Assembly: GCF_000802425.1 (NCBI RefSeq)
Contig: NZ_JRUD01000010.1
Location: 1-64,000, forward strand
Direction: 5' to 3'
Length of the DNA: 64,000 nucleotides
Source of the DNA: Pseudomonas flexibilis
GTDB lineage: Bacteria > Pseudomonadota > Gammaproteobacteria > Pseudomonadales > Pseudomonadaceae
The notes beneath the pieces are model-generated. The model saw only the letters and a program-made list of their open reading frames with translations. It was not told the origin of the DNA and ran no database searches. The position numbers were made by a program, and so were the translations under genes. Of the stretch, positions 17,365-27,325 are shown piece after piece (the stretch's first letter is position 1; each line of letters begins with the position of its first letter).

Positions 17365-18423
17365 ATGCCTAGCACCCAACGTTTCAGTGCCCTGGACAGC
17401 TTTCGCGGCCTGGCGGCCCTGGCCATCGTCGTCTGCCACCTGCCGCTGCTACTGGCCGACGGCGAACCCGGGCAGTTTGTTGATAGCGCCGTGTATGTGC
17501 AGTTCTTCTTCGTTCTCAGCGGCTTCGTGCTCTTCCATGCCAATGGAGCGCGCCTGGGTACACCGGCCGCCTTCGGCCGCTTCCTGACCGCGCGGGGCTT
17601 TCGCATCCTGCCAGTGCACCTGTGCTTGCTAGGCCTGATCCTGCTGCTCGGTGACACCCGACCGGACGCAGAAAGCGCATCGGCGCTGCTGGCCAACCTC
17701 CTGCTGTTGCAGGCCTGGCTGCCCACGGCCGATGACCTGTCACTCAACCCCGCAGCCTGGACCCTCAGCCTTGGCTTCTATTTCAGCCTGTTCTTCGGCC
17801 TGGCATTGCTGGCCCTGCCACGAGGCCGCAGCGCTGCGTTCCTTCTGCTGGCGGCTCTCGCCCTGGGGGGCCTGTTGAGTGGGTTTGACGACCTGCATGC
17901 CAGCCTGCTCCTAGGCGCCGTCGGGTTCTTCCTGGGGGCCATGCTATATCCGTTGCAGCAGAGCCTGCGTCTGCTGCCACTCAGCCAGCGTGCCTTCACC
18001 ATTCTGGAAGTCACCGTGCTCGCGCTGCTCGGGCTGATTCTGGACAGCAGCTACCTGTATCGGGAGCTGTACGCCACGCTGGTATCTGCGCTCCTGCTGC
18101 TGATCTTCACCTTCGAAGGCGGGCTGCTGTCGCGCCTGCTGCGCCATCGTCTGCCGCTCACACTCGGCCGCTGGGCCTTCGCCCTCTACCTGAGTCATCT
18201 GGTGCTGTTCATGGCGCTCGCCGAACTCCTGCCGCTACTGCCGCAGCCAGACGTGCCGTGGCGCGACACGCTGCTGGCAACCGCTGCGGTACTGGTGGCG
18301 ATCGCCCTGTCGGCACTGCTCCATCGCTACATCGAACGGCCCGGCATGGCCCTCGGCCAGCGTCTGCTGGCGCCTCGCTCGGGCACCGCACAGGCCGGCA
18401 ACGCCTCCGAAGCCAGCGGCTGA
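17365..18423 (+). CDS. Acyltransferase-3 family membrane protein
   Basis: A 352-aa integral membrane protein of the OafA/YrhL acyltransferase-3 family, which transfers acetyl or other acyl groups to surface polysaccharides or other exported molecules. The N-terminus shows the family hallmarks LDSFRGLAALAIVVCHLPLLL, with the conserved His, and YVQFFFVLSGFVLF. Ten hydrophobic segments are apparent. There is no C-terminal SGNH domain. The start follows AAAAGGA. No polysaccharide genes adjoin it, so the acceptor cannot be inferred. Confidence 0.88.
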   Translation: MPSTQRFSALDSFRGLAALAIVVCHLPLLLADGEPGQFVDSAVYVQFFFVLSGFVLFHANGARLGTPAAFGRFLTARGFRILPVHLCLLGLILLLGDTRPDAESASALLANLLLLQAWLPTADDLSLNPAAWTLSLGFYFSLFFGLALLALPRGRSAAFLLLAALALGGLLSGFDDLHASLLLGAVGFFLGAMLYPLQQSLRLLPLSQRAFTILEVTVLALLGLILDSSYLYRELYATLVSALLLLIFTFEGGLLSRLLRHRLPLTLGRWAFALYLSHLVLFMALAELLPLLPQPDVPWRDTLLATAAVLVAIALSALLHRYIERPGMALGQRLLAPRSGTAQAGNASEASG

Positions 18424-18498
18424 CGGCTCGGCGGTCTCGCAAAGCAGCCTGCACAAGCCCTAAAATGCGCGCCTTTCCAGCCAAAACCGTTAGCGCCG

Positions 18499-19242
18499 AT
18501 GTCCCAGGAAGCCGACCGTCTCTTCGCCCAGCCGCTGGGCCAAGTGCCCGATTTCGTGTTCAACGAGGACGTGGCCCGGGTCTTCCCGGACATGATCAAG
18601 CGTTCCGTGCCGGGCTACCCCACCATTGTCGAGAACATCGGCGTGCTGGCTGGCCACTTCGCCCGGCCGGACAGCGTCCTGTACGACCTGGGCTGCTCAC
18701 TGGGTGCCGTCACGCAAGCCCTGCGTCGCCATGTGAAGGCCGAACGCTGCCAGGTGATCGCGGTGGACAATTCGGCGGCCATGGTGGCGCGCTGTCGCGA
18801 ATACCTGCAGGCCCAGGACGCCATGTTCCAGGAGCTGCTGCCGGTTGACGTGGTGGAAGCCGACATCCTGCAGCTCGACTACCAGCCCTGCTCGCTGGTG
18901 GCGATGAATTTCACCCTGCAGTTCGTCGCCACCGAACAACGCCCGGAACTACTGGCGCGCATTCGCCGCGCGCTGCTGCCGGGGGGCGCGCTGATCCTCT
19001 CCGAGAAGCTGCGCTTCGAGGATGCCGCCGAGCAGGCGCTGCTCACCGACCTGCACCTGGACTTCAAGCGCGCCAATGGCTACAGCGAGCTGGAAATCGC
19101 CCAGAAACGCAGCGCCATCGAACACGTCATGAAGCCCGACAGCTTGCAGCAGCATCGCGAACGCTTGCTGGATGCCGGCTTTTCCCGGGTGGTGCCCTGG
19201 TTCCAGTGCCTCAACTTCGCCTCGCTGATTGCCCTGCCATGA
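18499..19242 (+). CDS. cmoA: Carboxy-S-adenosyl-L-methionine synthase CmoA
   Basis: Converts S-adenosylmethionine and prephenate to carboxy-SAM, used for the 5-oxyacetyl modification of U34 in tRNA wobble positions. The 247-aa class I methyltransferase fold includes [18 protein letters not shown] (about 61-78, SAM site), [11 protein letters not shown], and MNFTLQFV. The N-terminus [27 protein letters not shown] is typical of CmoA. The stop overlaps the cmoB start (ATGA), so the pair is translationally coupled. Confidence 0.95.
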   Translation: MSQEADRLFAQPLGQVPDFVFNEDVARVFPDMIKRSVPGYPTIVENIGVLAGHFARPDSVLYDLGCSLGAVTQALRRHVKAERCQVIAVDNSAAMVARCREYLQAQDAMFQELLPVDVVEADILQLDYQPCSLVAMNFTLQFVATEQRPELLARIRRALLPGGALILSEKLRFEDAAEQALLTDLHLDFKRANGYSELEIAQKRSAIEHVMKPDSLQQHRERLLDAGFSRVVPWFQCLNFASLIALP

Positions 19243-20198
19243 TCGATTTCAACCCGCTGATCCGCCGCCTGGCTGGCACTCCGCTGGCAGCCTGGGCAGA
19301 CACGCTGCCGCAACAGTTCGCCGACAAGCTGGCGTGCGGCCACGGCGACCTGGCGCGCTGGCGCCAGGCGCTGGACGCCCTGCCGTCGCTGCACGCGGAA
19401 ACCATCGAGCTGCTGGAGCAGTTCCGGCTGGACGGCCCCTGTTCGGACGAGCAACGCGAGCACCTGCGCGGCGCGCTGATGGGCCTGTCGCCCTGGCGCA
19501 AGGGTCCCTTCTCGCTGTTCGGCATCGAGCTGGACACCGAGTGGCGTTCGGACTGGAAGTGGGCGCGCGTCGCCCCGCACCTGGACCTGCGCGGCAAACG
19601 CGTACTGGATGTCGGCTGCGGCAACGGCTACTACATGTGGCGCATGCTGGGCGCCGGTGCCGATTCCGTCATCGGTATTGACCCCAACTGGCTGTTCTTC
19701 TGCCAGTTCCAGGCGATGGTCCGCTACCTGCCGGAGCGGCCCGCCTGGCATCTGCCCTTTGCCCTCGAAGAGCTGCCGCCCAGCCTGCAGGGCTTCGACA
19801 GCGTGTTCTCCATGGGCGTGCTCTACCATCGCCGCTCGCCCATCGACCACCTGCTGGCCCTGAAGGACTGTCTGGCGCCTGGCGGGGAACTGGTGCTGGA
19901 AACGCTGGTGATCGAGGGGGATGAGAACGCCGTTCTGGTCCCGGAAGACCGCTACGCGCAGATGCGCAACGTCTGGTTCCTGCCTTCGGTGCCGGCCCTG
20001 GCACGCTGGCTGCGCCGCGCCGGTTTCAGCGACGTGCGCTGCGTGGATGTCAGCCTGACTTCGGTCCAGGAACAGCGCCGCACCGACTGGATGCGCTTCC
20101 AGTCGCTGGCCGACTTCCTCGACCCGCAGGACCCGTCCCTCACCGTGGAAGGCCTGCCGGCGCCCCGGCGCGCCGTGCTGCTGGCTCGCAAACCCTGA
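19239..20198 (+). CDS. cmoB: tRNA U34 carboxymethyltransferase CmoB
   Basis: Transfers the carboxymethyl group from carboxy-SAM to 5-hydroxyuridine at tRNA position 34, forming cmo5U. It is 319 aa. The start [11 protein letters not shown] at 19239 is the expected CmoB N-terminus and overlaps cmoA. Motifs include [38 protein letters not shown] (about 122-135) and [16 protein letters not shown], all characteristic of CmoB. It forms a two-gene operon with cmoA. Confidence 0.96.
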   Translation: MIDFNPLIRRLAGTPLAAWADTLPQQFADKLACGHGDLARWRQALDALPSLHAETIELLEQFRLDGPCSDEQREHLRGALMGLSPWRKGPFSLFGIELDTEWRSDWKWARVAPHLDLRGKRVLDVGCGNGYYMWRMLGAGADSVIGIDPNWLFFCQFQAMVRYLPERPAWHLPFALEELPPSLQGFDSVFSMGVLYHRRSPIDHLLALKDCLAPGGELVLETLVIEGDENAVLVPEDRYAQMRNVWFLPSVPALARWLRRAGFSDVRCVDVSLTSVQEQRRTDWMRFQSLADFLDPQDPSLTVEGLPAPRRAVLLARKP

Positions 20199-20332
20199 TC
20201 CGCCTGCCCCTGCAGTGAAATTTATGACCTGATTCGTCGCCCTTTTGGCCGAAACGATGGCAGACTGATATCGGGATTTGGGACATACTGCCCCGGCATG
20301 TCCCTGCAGAACAACGACAAGAAAAGACGGCC

Positions 20333-21385
20333 ATGGACAGGATTCTTTCGCGTTTTTGGCGGCGCCTGCGCACCGACTTCCCGTTCGCCACCCTCAGCCT
20401 GATGGGGTTGTTCGGCATTCTGGGGGTCTCGCCCTTCATCATCTACCGCGCCCTGGAAGGCAATTACCTGATCGCCATCGCCGACACCCTCATGGTGCTG
20501 GCGACCGTCAGCGCCATTGTCTACGCCTGGGTGACCCACGACACGGCCAAGGCCGGCATCTTCCTGCTGTGCATCTTCACCCTGGTCGCGCTGCTGGTGG
20601 CGATTACCATCGGCCTCGACGCGGTGTTCTGGATCTACCCGCTGATCCTCGCCAACTTCTTCCTCGCCGAACCTCGCGTCGCCCTGGTCGCCACGCTGGC
20701 CCTGCTGATGACCCTGACAGGCTACTCCCTGCTGGAGCCGGGACTGCTGTTCGAGAACCCGCGGCAGCTGGCGTCCTTCCTGGTGACCAGCCTGATGGCC
20801 GGCGCCCTGACGTACATCTTCGCGTCGCGCTCCCGAACGCAGCGCGAGCAGCTGGAGACGCTGGCCATCCAGGACCCGCTGACCGGGGCGCGTAATCGCC
20901 GGGCCATGAACCAGGACCTGCAGCTGGCCAGCGCCCGCCAGAAGCGCCAGAAGCAGCCGCAGGCACTGATGGTCATGGATCTGGATCACTTCAAGCAGAT
21001 CAACGACCGCTTCGGCCACCCGGCCGGTGATCAGGTGCTGGTGGACTTCGTGAGCCTGGTCAAGCGCTGCACGCGCAGTAGCGACATGCTTTACCGCTTC
21101 GGCGGAGAGGAGTTCCTGCTGCTGCTGCCCGACACCGACCAGCAGGGATTGCAGCAGGCCGCCCAGAATCTGCAACGCCGCGTCCGCCAGCAACTGGTCG
21201 GCCCGGGTGGCACGGTGACGATCTCCATCGGCGGCGCGCTGCTGCGCACCGACGAACACTGGAACAGCTGGCTGCAGCGGGCCGATAAGTGCCTCTACCA
21301 GGCCAAGGGCAGCGGCCGCGACTGCATCATCCTCGACTGCGAGCCGACGGGCACAGACAGCGTGGCCGCTGCGCCGCACGCCTGA
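20333..21385 (+). CDS. Membrane-bound diguanylate cyclase (GGDEF)
   Basis: A 350-aa protein predicted to make cyclic di-GMP from two GTP. The N-terminal half has about six hydrophobic segments (residues 20-165) forming a membrane sensor region; the C-terminal GGDEF domain (about 180-340) is intact, with active-site GGEEF at 257-261. The inhibitory I-site RSSD sits at 248-251, exactly five residues upstream, so product inhibition is expected. The substrate-side motif FKQINDRFGHPAGDQVL is present. It converges on an HDOD gene with a 6-nt gap. Confidence 0.92.
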   Translation: MDRILSRFWRRLRTDFPFATLSLMGLFGILGVSPFIIYRALEGNYLIAIADTLMVLATVSAIVYAWVTHDTAKAGIFLLCIFTLVALLVAITIGLDAVFWIYPLILANFFLAEPRVALVATLALLMTLTGYSLLEPGLLFENPRQLASFLVTSLMAGALTYIFASRSRTQREQLETLAIQDPLTGARNRRAMNQDLQLASARQKRQKQPQALMVMDLDHFKQINDRFGHPAGDQVLVDFVSLVKRCTRSSDMLYRFGGEEFLLLLPDTDQQGLQQAAQNLQRRVRQQLVGPGGTVTISIGGALLRTDEHWNSWLQRADKCLYQAKGSGRDCIILDCEPTGTDSVAAAPHA

Positions 21386-21391
21386 TGGCCA

Positions 21392-22231
21392 TTACTGCTG
21401 CAGCATGCTCATGGCCGAGCGCAGGGCGCCATGCAGGTCCTGATCGGACTGGATGTCGGCCTTGGGGTTGAGGCCCAGTTTGGCGAAGGCGGGAATGCTG
21501 CCCCAGTCCAGCTGGGTGAGCGGATGGCGCGTGCCCAGGTGGCTTTGCAGGATGGCCACCTGCACGATGTCCACGTAGTCCACCGCCGGGGAATTGCGGG
21601 TGAAGTCCTGCATCTGTCCCGGCACCACGGCGAGAGCCTCGGGAAACTCCCAGGCGCGCAGAATGCGCTCGCCCAGCTGCGGGTGAATGCGCTCGATCAC
21701 ATGATCGAGGCTGGCCGTATCGGCCAGCAGCAGCTCATGCTCCTCGGCGTAGGTGAGGATCGGCAGGACGCCGATCTGGTGAACGAGGCCGGCCAACGTG
21801 GCCTGGTCCGGTTGCAGGCGGGTGAAGTGGCGGCACAGCACCTGGCTGATCGCGGCGATTTCGGTGCTCTTGACCCATACCTCCCGCAGCTTGGCATCCA
21901 CCAGCTCATGGGTGGCCTGGAACATCTGCTCCATTGCCAGACCAATCGCCAGGCTGCAGGTGTAGTTGATGCCCAGCCGGTCAACGGCCGACTGCAGGTC
22001 GTTTATCTCCCGGTTGCCGCGCAGCAGCGGGCTGTTCACCACCTTGATCAGCCGCGCGCTCAGTGCGGCGTCGTTGCTGATCACCCGGCTCAACGCATGG
22101 GTGCCGATGTTGGGATTCTCGGCGGCTTCGCGCACGCGGATGGCCACCTCCGGCAAGGTGGGCAGAATCAGCGCATCATCTTCGATGGCCTGGAGAAGTT
22201 CTTCCTGAATCCGATCGACCAGCTGGCTCAT
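21392..22231 (-). CDS. HDOD domain protein
   Basis: A 279-aa cytoplasmic protein with an HDOD domain spanning about 20-215. The signature elements LPTLPEVAIRVREAAENPNIGTHALSRVISNDAALSARLIKVVNSPLL and AVDRLGINYTCSLAIGLA are clear. HDOD proteins are related to HD phosphohydrolases but usually lack catalytic metal ligands; they act in signalling, chemotaxis regulation and stress control. No receiver, GGDEF or EAL domain is fused. It is convergent with the diguanylate cyclase gene and 17 nt downstream of ygfZ on the same strand. Confidence 0.88.
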   Translation of the reverse strand: MSQLVDRIQEELLQAIEDDALILPTLPEVAIRVREAAENPNIGTHALSRVISNDAALSARLIKVVNSPLLRGNREINDLQSAVDRLGINYTCSLAIGLAMEQMFQATHELVDAKLREVWVKSTEIAAISQVLCRHFTRLQPDQATLAGLVHQIGVLPILTYAEEHELLLADTASLDHVIERIHPQLGERILRAWEFPEALAVVPGQMQDFTRNSPAVDYVDIVQVAILQSHLGTRHPLTQLDWGSIPAFAKLGLNPKADIQSDQDLHGALRSAMSMLQQ

Positions 22232-22248
22232 CTACTACTTACTCCATG

Positions 22249-23190
22249 TCAGCGTTGAATTTCCCGTTCGCTGTCCAGGCCATAGGGCAAGTCCAGCACC
22301 CGCAGACTCGGTCCCTGCGGATTCCCCAGGTGAAGGCGACCATCCTGCACGGCATCCTCCTGCAGAACGGCCAGCAACTCGACCTCCTCGGCGGACCGCG
22401 CAGCCAGCACCACTTCCCCGACACTGCTGCCATGCACCGGCGAGAACAACTCGACGCCAGGCACCGGCGGGGCTTCTGCCTGCACCGCCAGACGGTACAT
22501 GCGTCGCTTCAGGCGCCCCAGGTACTGCATGCGGGCGACGATTTCCTGGCCGGTGTAGCAGCCCTTGCGAAAACTGACGCCATCCAGCGCCTGCAGATTG
22601 ATCATCTGCGGAATGAACAGCTCGCGGGTGGCACCAAATACCTGGCCAATGCCGGCCCGAACCTGGGTCAGCAGCCAGTCGTTGAGCGGCGCCTCCGGCA
22701 TCTGCTGCGCCAGGCTGGCCCGCACGGCGGCCGCACGTTCGGCCGGCGCCCACACCTCGAGGCGCCCAGCGGACAGGCGAATACCCAACAGTCCATCGGA
22801 CTCGACCAGGGCGTTGGCCTCGGCGGGCACGTCAAGACCGAGCGAACCCAACGCGGCATCGCCGTTGTAGAGGCCGAAACGCACCCACTGGGCGCTCTCG
22901 TCCGCCAGGCGGGTGCCCCGCGAGAACACGGCGTACTTTTTCAGATCGGCCAGTTGCGCTTCGAGCAGCTCGCCGGCCAGGGCCAGCAGGAAGCCATCGC
23001 CCTGCGGCACGATGCGAAAGCTCGACTGCATGCGACCCTTGGGGGTGCAGCGCGCGCCCAGACTGGCGCGCCCGGTGAGGTACTTGATATTGCAGGTCAG
23101 CTGGCCCTGCAGGAACGTGCCGGCGTCCGTTCCGCGCACGGCGAACACCCCTTCGTGGGTCAAGGGGCTGAAGAATGCGGATTCGGCCAT
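22249..23190 (-). CDS. ygfZ: Folate-binding Fe-S cluster protein YgfZ
   Basis: A 313-aa tetrahydrofolate-dependent protein that helps assemble or repair certain Fe-S enzymes. It has an aminomethyltransferase (GcvT)-like fold and the diagnostic motif KGCYTGQEIVARMQY at about residues 205-220. The N-terminal VRGTDAGTFLQGQLTCNI segment is also typical. It is divergent from sdhE-ygfX, the arrangement expected in Pseudomonas and related bacteria. Confidence 0.94.
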   Translation of the reverse strand: MAESAFFSPLTHEGVFAVRGTDAGTFLQGQLTCNIKYLTGRASLGARCTPKGRMQSSFRIVPQGDGFLLALAGELLEAQLADLKKYAVFSRGTRLADESAQWVRFGLYNGDAALGSLGLDVPAEANALVESDGLLGIRLSAGRLEVWAPAERAAAVRASLAQQMPEAPLNDWLLTQVRAGIGQVFGATRELFIPQMINLQALDGVSFRKGCYTGQEIVARMQYLGRLKRRMYRLAVQAEAPPVPGVELFSPVHGSSVGEVVLAARSAEEVELLAVLQEDAVQDGRLHLGNPQGPSLRVLDLPYGLDSEREIQR

Positions 23191-23360
23191 GAGGATGCCT
23201 GGGCTCGGTGTGGAAAAGGCAGATCATAGAGGGGCTGAGTGGTGCTTGTCAGCGGTTGCCATCTTCTCGCCGCATGGGCCGCCTGCGGACCTGGCGACCC
23301 GGCTCGCGACGAGACACGGCCAGACCCTATAATGCCGGCCTCTCTGCTAAGGAGCCTCGC

Positions 23361-23615
23361 ATGGCCGACGATATCGAACTCAAGCGTCTTTTCTGGCACA
23401 GCCGTCGCGGCATGCTCGAGCTGGACGTGCTGCTGGTGCCCTTCGTTCAGGAGGTCTACCCGAACCTGGACCCGGAAGACCAGGCGCGCTACCGCCAACT
23501 GCTGGAATGCGAGGACCAGGACATGTTCGGCTGGTTCATGCAGCGCGGCGAGCCCGAGGACGCTGACCTGCGCCGCATCGTCAAGATGATCCTGGACCGT
23601 GTCCAGCCCAAGTGA
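23361..23615 (+). CDS. sdhE: FAD assembly factor SdhE
   Basis: Small 84-aa helical protein that promotes covalent flavinylation of succinate dehydrogenase SdhA and fumarate reductase. The key motif RRGMLELD (RGxxE) lies near residues 14-20. The ATG at 23361 follows AAGGAG. The last 17 nt overlap the ygfX start, and the pair forms the conserved sdhE-ygfX unit. The start upstream in the same frame is rejected because it lacks a ribosome site. Confidence 0.95.
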   Translation: MADDIELKRLFWHSRRGMLELDVLLVPFVQEVYPNLDPEDQARYRQLLECEDQDMFGWFMQRGEPEDADLRRIVKMILDRVQPK

Positions 23616-24051
23616 GTCCTTCGAGTGCCATTGGCGGCCCTCGCGACTGCTGCTGGCGACCTACCTGCTGAGCCTGGCGCTGGCCCTGGCCGCCCTGCTG
23701 CTCGCCGCGCTGCCGGCCTGGGCGCAGCTCACCGGCGTGTTCCTGTGCGGCCTGCACGCCCTGTGGACCCTGCCGCGCCATCTGCTGCTGCGCTCACCGA
23801 CCGCGGTTACCGCCCTGCGTCGCGACGCCAGCGGCTGGCATCTGTTCAGCACCGCCCACGGCTGGCAGGCGGTGCGCCTCCTGCCCGACAGCCTGGCACT
23901 GCCCTGGCTGATCGTGCTGCGCTACCGCCGCCCCGGCCGCGGGTTCAGCCAGGGCCTGTGCATTCCCCGTGACGCCCTGCCGCCCGACCAGCACCGACGT
24001 CTGCGCGTGCGGCTGAAATTCAGCCGCAACCGCTGGGCCGACCCGAGCTAG
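23599..24051 (+). CDS. ygfX: YgfX-like membrane protein
   Basis: A 150-aa protein with two adjacent N-terminal membrane helices (about 17-40 and 42-60) and a soluble C-terminal part. In E. coli, YgfX (CptA) is encoded after sdhE and has been described as a toxin-like inhibitor of MreB/FtsZ; the role in Pseudomonas is not established. The GTG start at 23599 overlaps sdhE by 17 nt, as is usual. The identification rests on topology, length and position, with modest sequence conservation ([17 protein letters not shown]). Confidence 0.8.
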   Translation: MSSPSESFECHWRPSRLLLATYLLSLALALAALLLAALPAWAQLTGVFLCGLHALWTLPRHLLLRSPTAVTALRRDASGWHLFSTAHGWQAVRLLPDSLALPWLIVLRYRRPGRGFSQGLCIPRDALPPDQHRRLRVRLKFSRNRWADPS

Positions 24052-24169
24052 CCGCCCCCTCCTCCCAGTCACGCCGATCCCGAAGAAGGAACCGGCAGCC
24101 CCTGCCGCTGCCCACCAAGGTCTGGAAGCTCTCACCAGGGATTTCCTTCACCCGGAAGCGGAGAACCCC

Positions 24170-25336
24170 ATGCGTGCACTGACCTACCACGGCGCTCACG
24201 ACGTCAGAGTCGATACTGTTCCCGACCCGCAGCTGCAGCAGCCCGACGATATCCTGCTGCGTGTCACGGCCACGGCAATCTGCGGCTCCGACCTGCACCT
24301 CTACCACGGCAAGATTCCAGAGACCCGCGACGGCGACATCTTTGGACACGAGTTCATGGGCATCGTCGAGGAAGTCGGAACCGGAGTGACGGCACTCAAG
24401 CCCGGCGACCGGGTCATCGTGCCCTTCGTGATCGCCTGCGGCGACTGCTTCTTCTGCCGCCAGGACCTGTTCGCCGCCTGCGAAACCACCAACCCGGGGC
24501 GGGGTGCGATTCTCAACAAAAAGCAAATCCCCCCGGGCGCGGCGCTGTTCGGCTACAGCCATCTGTATGGGGGTATTCCCGGCGGCCAGGCAGAGTTCGT
24601 GCGGGTGCCCCAGGCCAACACAGGGCCGTTCAAGGTGCCCACCTCGCTACCCGACGAGCGCGTACTCTTTCTCACCGATATCCTGCCCACCGGCTATCAG
24701 GCGGCGGTGAACGCCGGCCTGAAGGCCGGCTCCAGCGTGGCTATCTACGGGGCCGGGCCGGTGGGGCTGATGACTGCGGCCTGCGCGCGCCTGCTCGGCG
24801 CCGAGCAGATCTTCATGGTCGACCAATTCGCCCACCGGCTGCAGTTCGCCCAGGAGGCCTATGGCGTCATTCCCATCGATTTCACCCAGGACGACGACCC
24901 CGCGGCAACCATCATCGAGCAGACTGCCGGACATCGCGGCGTGGATGCCGCCATCGACGCCGTCGGCTTCGAGGCCAAGGGCAGCACCACGGAAACCGTG
25001 CTGGCCACCCTCAAGCTGGAAACCAGCGTCGGCAAGGTGCTGCGCCAGTGCATCGCCGCCGTACGCCGGGGTGGCGTGGTCAGCGTGCCGGGGGTCTATG
25101 CCGGCTTCCTGCACGGCTTCCTGTTCGGCGATGCCTTCGACAAGGGGCTGACGTTCAAGATGGGACAGACCCACGTCCAGGCGCTGCTGCCGCAGCTGCT
25201 GGATCATATCGAACAGGGTCGACTATCGCCCGAGATCATCATCAGCCACCGCCTGCCCCTGGCAGAGGCCGCCAAGGGATACGAGCTGTTCGACAAACAT
25301 CAGGACGAATGCCGCAAGGTGATCCTGCTGCCCTAG
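24170..25336 (+). CDS. Zinc-dependent alcohol dehydrogenase, formaldehyde dehydrogenase-like
   Basis: A 388-aa medium-chain dehydrogenase. The N-terminal GroES-like domain has the catalytic zinc ligands ([15 protein letters not shown]) and an intact structural zinc site with four Cys ([15 protein letters not shown], about 86-100). The Rossmann domain has GAGPVGLM near residue 198. Overall arrangement, including [21 protein letters not shown], resembles glutathione-independent formaldehyde dehydrogenase-like proteins, though it is shorter than FdhA (about 398 aa). Substrate is not determined. A perfect hairpin terminator follows. It separates ygfX from nadB. Confidence 0.88.
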   Translation: MRALTYHGAHDVRVDTVPDPQLQQPDDILLRVTATAICGSDLHLYHGKIPETRDGDIFGHEFMGIVEEVGTGVTALKPGDRVIVPFVIACGDCFFCRQDLFAACETTNPGRGAILNKKQIPPGAALFGYSHLYGGIPGGQAEFVRVPQANTGPFKVPTSLPDERVLFLTDILPTGYQAAVNAGLKAGSSVAIYGAGPVGLMTAACARLLGAEQIFMVDQFAHRLQFAQEAYGVIPIDFTQDDDPAATIIEQTAGHRGVDAAIDAVGFEAKGSTTETVLATLKLETSVGKVLRQCIAAVRRGGVVSVPGVYAGFLHGFLFGDAFDKGLTFKMGQTHVQALLPQLLDHIEQGRLSPEIIISHRLPLAEAAKGYELFDKHQDECRKVILLP

Positions 25337-25351
25337 ATGCCGGCAACGGCG

Positions 25352-25380
25352 GATTGCGCCCGGCCCAGCCGGGCGCAATC
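25352..25380. terminator. Bidirectional hairpin terminator between ADH and nadB
   Basis: A perfect 12-bp stem gattgcgcccgg (25352-25363) / ccgggcgcaatc (25369-25380) with a 5-nt loop lies 16 nt after the dehydrogenase stop and 4 nt from the convergent nadB stop. No T-run follows, so efficiency is uncertain. Confidence 0.6.
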
Positions 25381-25383
25381 GCA

Positions 25384-26982
25384 TCAGGGCGTCAGGATGG
25401 TATCGACCGCCTCGGGCAGCAGGTTCGGGTAGTCCAGCGTGTAGTGCAGGCCGCGCGACTCCTTGCGCTCCAGCGCCGAGCGGATCATCAGGTCGGCCAC
25501 CAGCGCGAGGTTGCGCAGCTCGATCAGGTCGCGGGTGACCTTGTAGTTCGAGTAGAACTCGTCGATCTCGGCGAGCAGCAGCCGGACACGGTGCTGGGCA
25601 CGCAGCAGGCGCTTGGTGGTGCGCACGATGCCCACGTAGTCCCACATGAAGCGCCGCAGCTCGTCCCAGTTGTGGGCGATGATCACATCCTCGTCGGAGT
25701 CGGTGACCTGGCTGGCGTCCCAGCTGGGCAGCGCCTGCGGCAGCTCGGTGTCGTCCAGCTTGGCAAGCATGTCCTGCGCCGCCGAGCGGGCATACACGAA
25801 GCACTCCAGCAGCGAGTTGCTGGCCATGCGGTTGGCGCCGTGCAAACCCGTGAAGCTGGACTCGCCGATGGCGTAGAGGTCCGGCACGTCGGTCAGGCCA
25901 TGCTGGTCCACCAGCACGCCGCCGCAGGTGTAGTGCGCCGCCGGCACCACCGGGATGGGCTGGCGGGTAATGTCGATGCCGAAGTCCAGGCAGCGCTCGT
26001 AGACGGTGGGGAAGTGCTCCTTGATGAACGCCGCCGGCTTATGGCTGATGTCCAGGTACACGCAATCGATGCCCAGGCGCTTCATCTCGTGGTCGATGGC
26101 CCGGGCAACCACATCGCGCGGCGCCAGCTCGGCACGCGCATCGAAACGCGGCATGAAGCGCTCGCCACTGGGCAGCTTGAGCAGCGCGCCCTCGCCACGC
26201 AGCGCCTCGGTGATCAGGAAGTTCTTGGCCTGCGGGTGATACAGGCAGGTTGGATGGAACTGGTTGAACTCCAGGTTGCCCACCCGGCAACCGGCGCGCC
26301 AGGCCATGGCGATGCCATCGCCGGTGTTGCCGTCCGGGTTACTGGTGTACAGGTAGACCTTGGCGGCACCGCCGCAGGCCAGCACCACGAAACGCGCCGC
26401 GAAGGTGTCCACCTCGCCGGTCGCCCGGTTCAGCACGTAGGCACCCAGGCAACGCCGGCCCGGACGGCCCAGCTTGTGTTCGGTGATCAGGTCGACCGCC
26501 ACACGCTCGTCCAGCAGCTCGATGTTCGGCCGCTGGCGGGCCTTGTCCAGCAGGGTATTGAAGATGGCGGCGCCCGTGGCATCGGCGGCATGGATGATAC
26601 GCCGGTGGCTGTGCCCACCCTCGCGGGTCAGGTGGTAGGCAAAGCCGCCTTCGTCGTCGCCGGTGTCTTCCCGCGTGAAGGGCACACCCTGGGCGATCAG
26701 CCATTCGATGGCGGCCCGGCTTTGCTCGACGGTGAAGCGCACCGCGTCCGCGCGGCACAGCCCGGCGCCGGCAATCAGGGTGTCCTCGACATGTGATTCC
26801 ACGGTGTCGGTATCGTCCAGCACGGCAGCCACGCCGCCCTGGGCATGGGGCGTAGAGCCATTGTCCAGCTGCCCCTTGCTGAGCACCGCGATGCGCAGGT
26901 TGCCCGGCAGGGTAAGGGCCAGGGTGAGGCCGGCGGCGCCGCTGCCGATGATCAGTACGTCGTGCCCGAAATGCTGGCTCAT
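25384..26982 (-). CDS. nadB: L-aspartate oxidase NadB
   Basis: FAD enzyme oxidising L-aspartate to iminoaspartate, the first step of de novo NAD synthesis, acting with quinolinate synthase NadA. It is 532 aa. It has the dinucleotide-binding motif [13 protein letters not shown] (about 10-22), the segment [12 protein letters not shown], the active-site region [23 protein letters not shown] and [13 protein letters not shown]. The gene is divergent from algU with a 343-nt spacer, as in P. aeruginosa. Confidence 0.97.
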   Translation of the reverse strand: MSQHFGHDVLIIGSGAAGLTLALTLPGNLRIAVLSKGQLDNGSTPHAQGGVAAVLDDTDTVESHVEDTLIAGAGLCRADAVRFTVEQSRAAIEWLIAQGVPFTREDTGDDEGGFAYHLTREGGHSHRRIIHAADATGAAIFNTLLDKARQRPNIELLDERVAVDLITEHKLGRPGRRCLGAYVLNRATGEVDTFAARFVVLACGGAAKVYLYTSNPDGNTGDGIAMAWRAGCRVGNLEFNQFHPTCLYHPQAKNFLITEALRGEGALLKLPSGERFMPRFDARAELAPRDVVARAIDHEMKRLGIDCVYLDISHKPAAFIKEHFPTVYERCLDFGIDITRQPIPVVPAAHYTCGGVLVDQHGLTDVPDLYAIGESSFTGLHGANRMASNSLLECFVYARSAAQDMLAKLDDTELPQALPSWDASQVTDSDEDVIIAHNWDELRRFMWDYVGIVRTTKRLLRAQHRVRLLLAEIDEFYSNYKVTRDLIELRNLALVADLMIRSALERKESRGLHYTLDYPNLLPEAVDTILTP

Positions 26983-27073
26983 GAAGTGAATCCCGCGAAA
27001 TAACCGCGTCTAGTATATCGGGGGCTCGGTCGACACAATAGCGACCGCGAGAGGGGAGGATGAACAGCGTGCG

Positions 27074-27100
27074 GAACTTTTTTCAGGATCGGTTTTCCAT
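27074..27100 (+). promoter_or_regulatory. Distal AlgU-type (sigma-E) promoter candidate
   Basis: GAACTT (27074-27079), 16-nt spacer, then TCCAT (27096-27100). The -35 is a perfect ECF sigma-22/sigma-E match and the -10 is approximate (consensus TCnnA). Consistent with the multiple promoters known upstream of P. aeruginosa algU. Confidence 0.5.
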
Positions 27101-27241
27101 AGCAGGATTGCTTCGCATGCCCTGCTCAGGCAAGGCGTGCCATGGCACCTGCAACCGGATGCCTGAACATCAACAACGACAGGCAGTGCGCCTGATGTAT
27201 GGCAAGCACCGCCTCGGCATTCTGCTTGCCTGTACGGGGGA

Positions 27242-27269
27242 GAACTTTTTGCATAACGCCTGGGTCTAT
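27242..27269 (+). promoter_or_regulatory. Proximal AlgU-dependent promoter of algU
   Basis: GAACTT (27242-27247), 17-nt spacer, then TCTAT (27265-27269), in the context GGGGGAGAACTT. This resembles the autoregulated P1 promoter of P. aeruginosa algU and would start transcription about 50 nt before the algU start codon. Confidence 0.7.
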
Positions 27270-27325
27270 CGAGGTAAGCCAGACCGGCAGCCAGTGCGGC
27301 GGGAAAGATGCGGAGAGGAATTCGC

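Larger units (their letters stand above)
26983..27325. other. nadB/algU divergent regulatory region
   Basis: This 343-nt spacer holds two GAACTT-type promoter candidates directed at algU (27074 and 27242) and no credible gene. Short frames here lack ribosome sites and family resemblance. The nadB promoter should lie in the first 80 nt but no clear -35/-10 pair was identified. Confidence 0.55.

Noticed and set aside
25048-26796. 582-codon plus-strand frame opposite nadB
   Set aside because: nadB on the minus strand has full family motifs; this frame has none.
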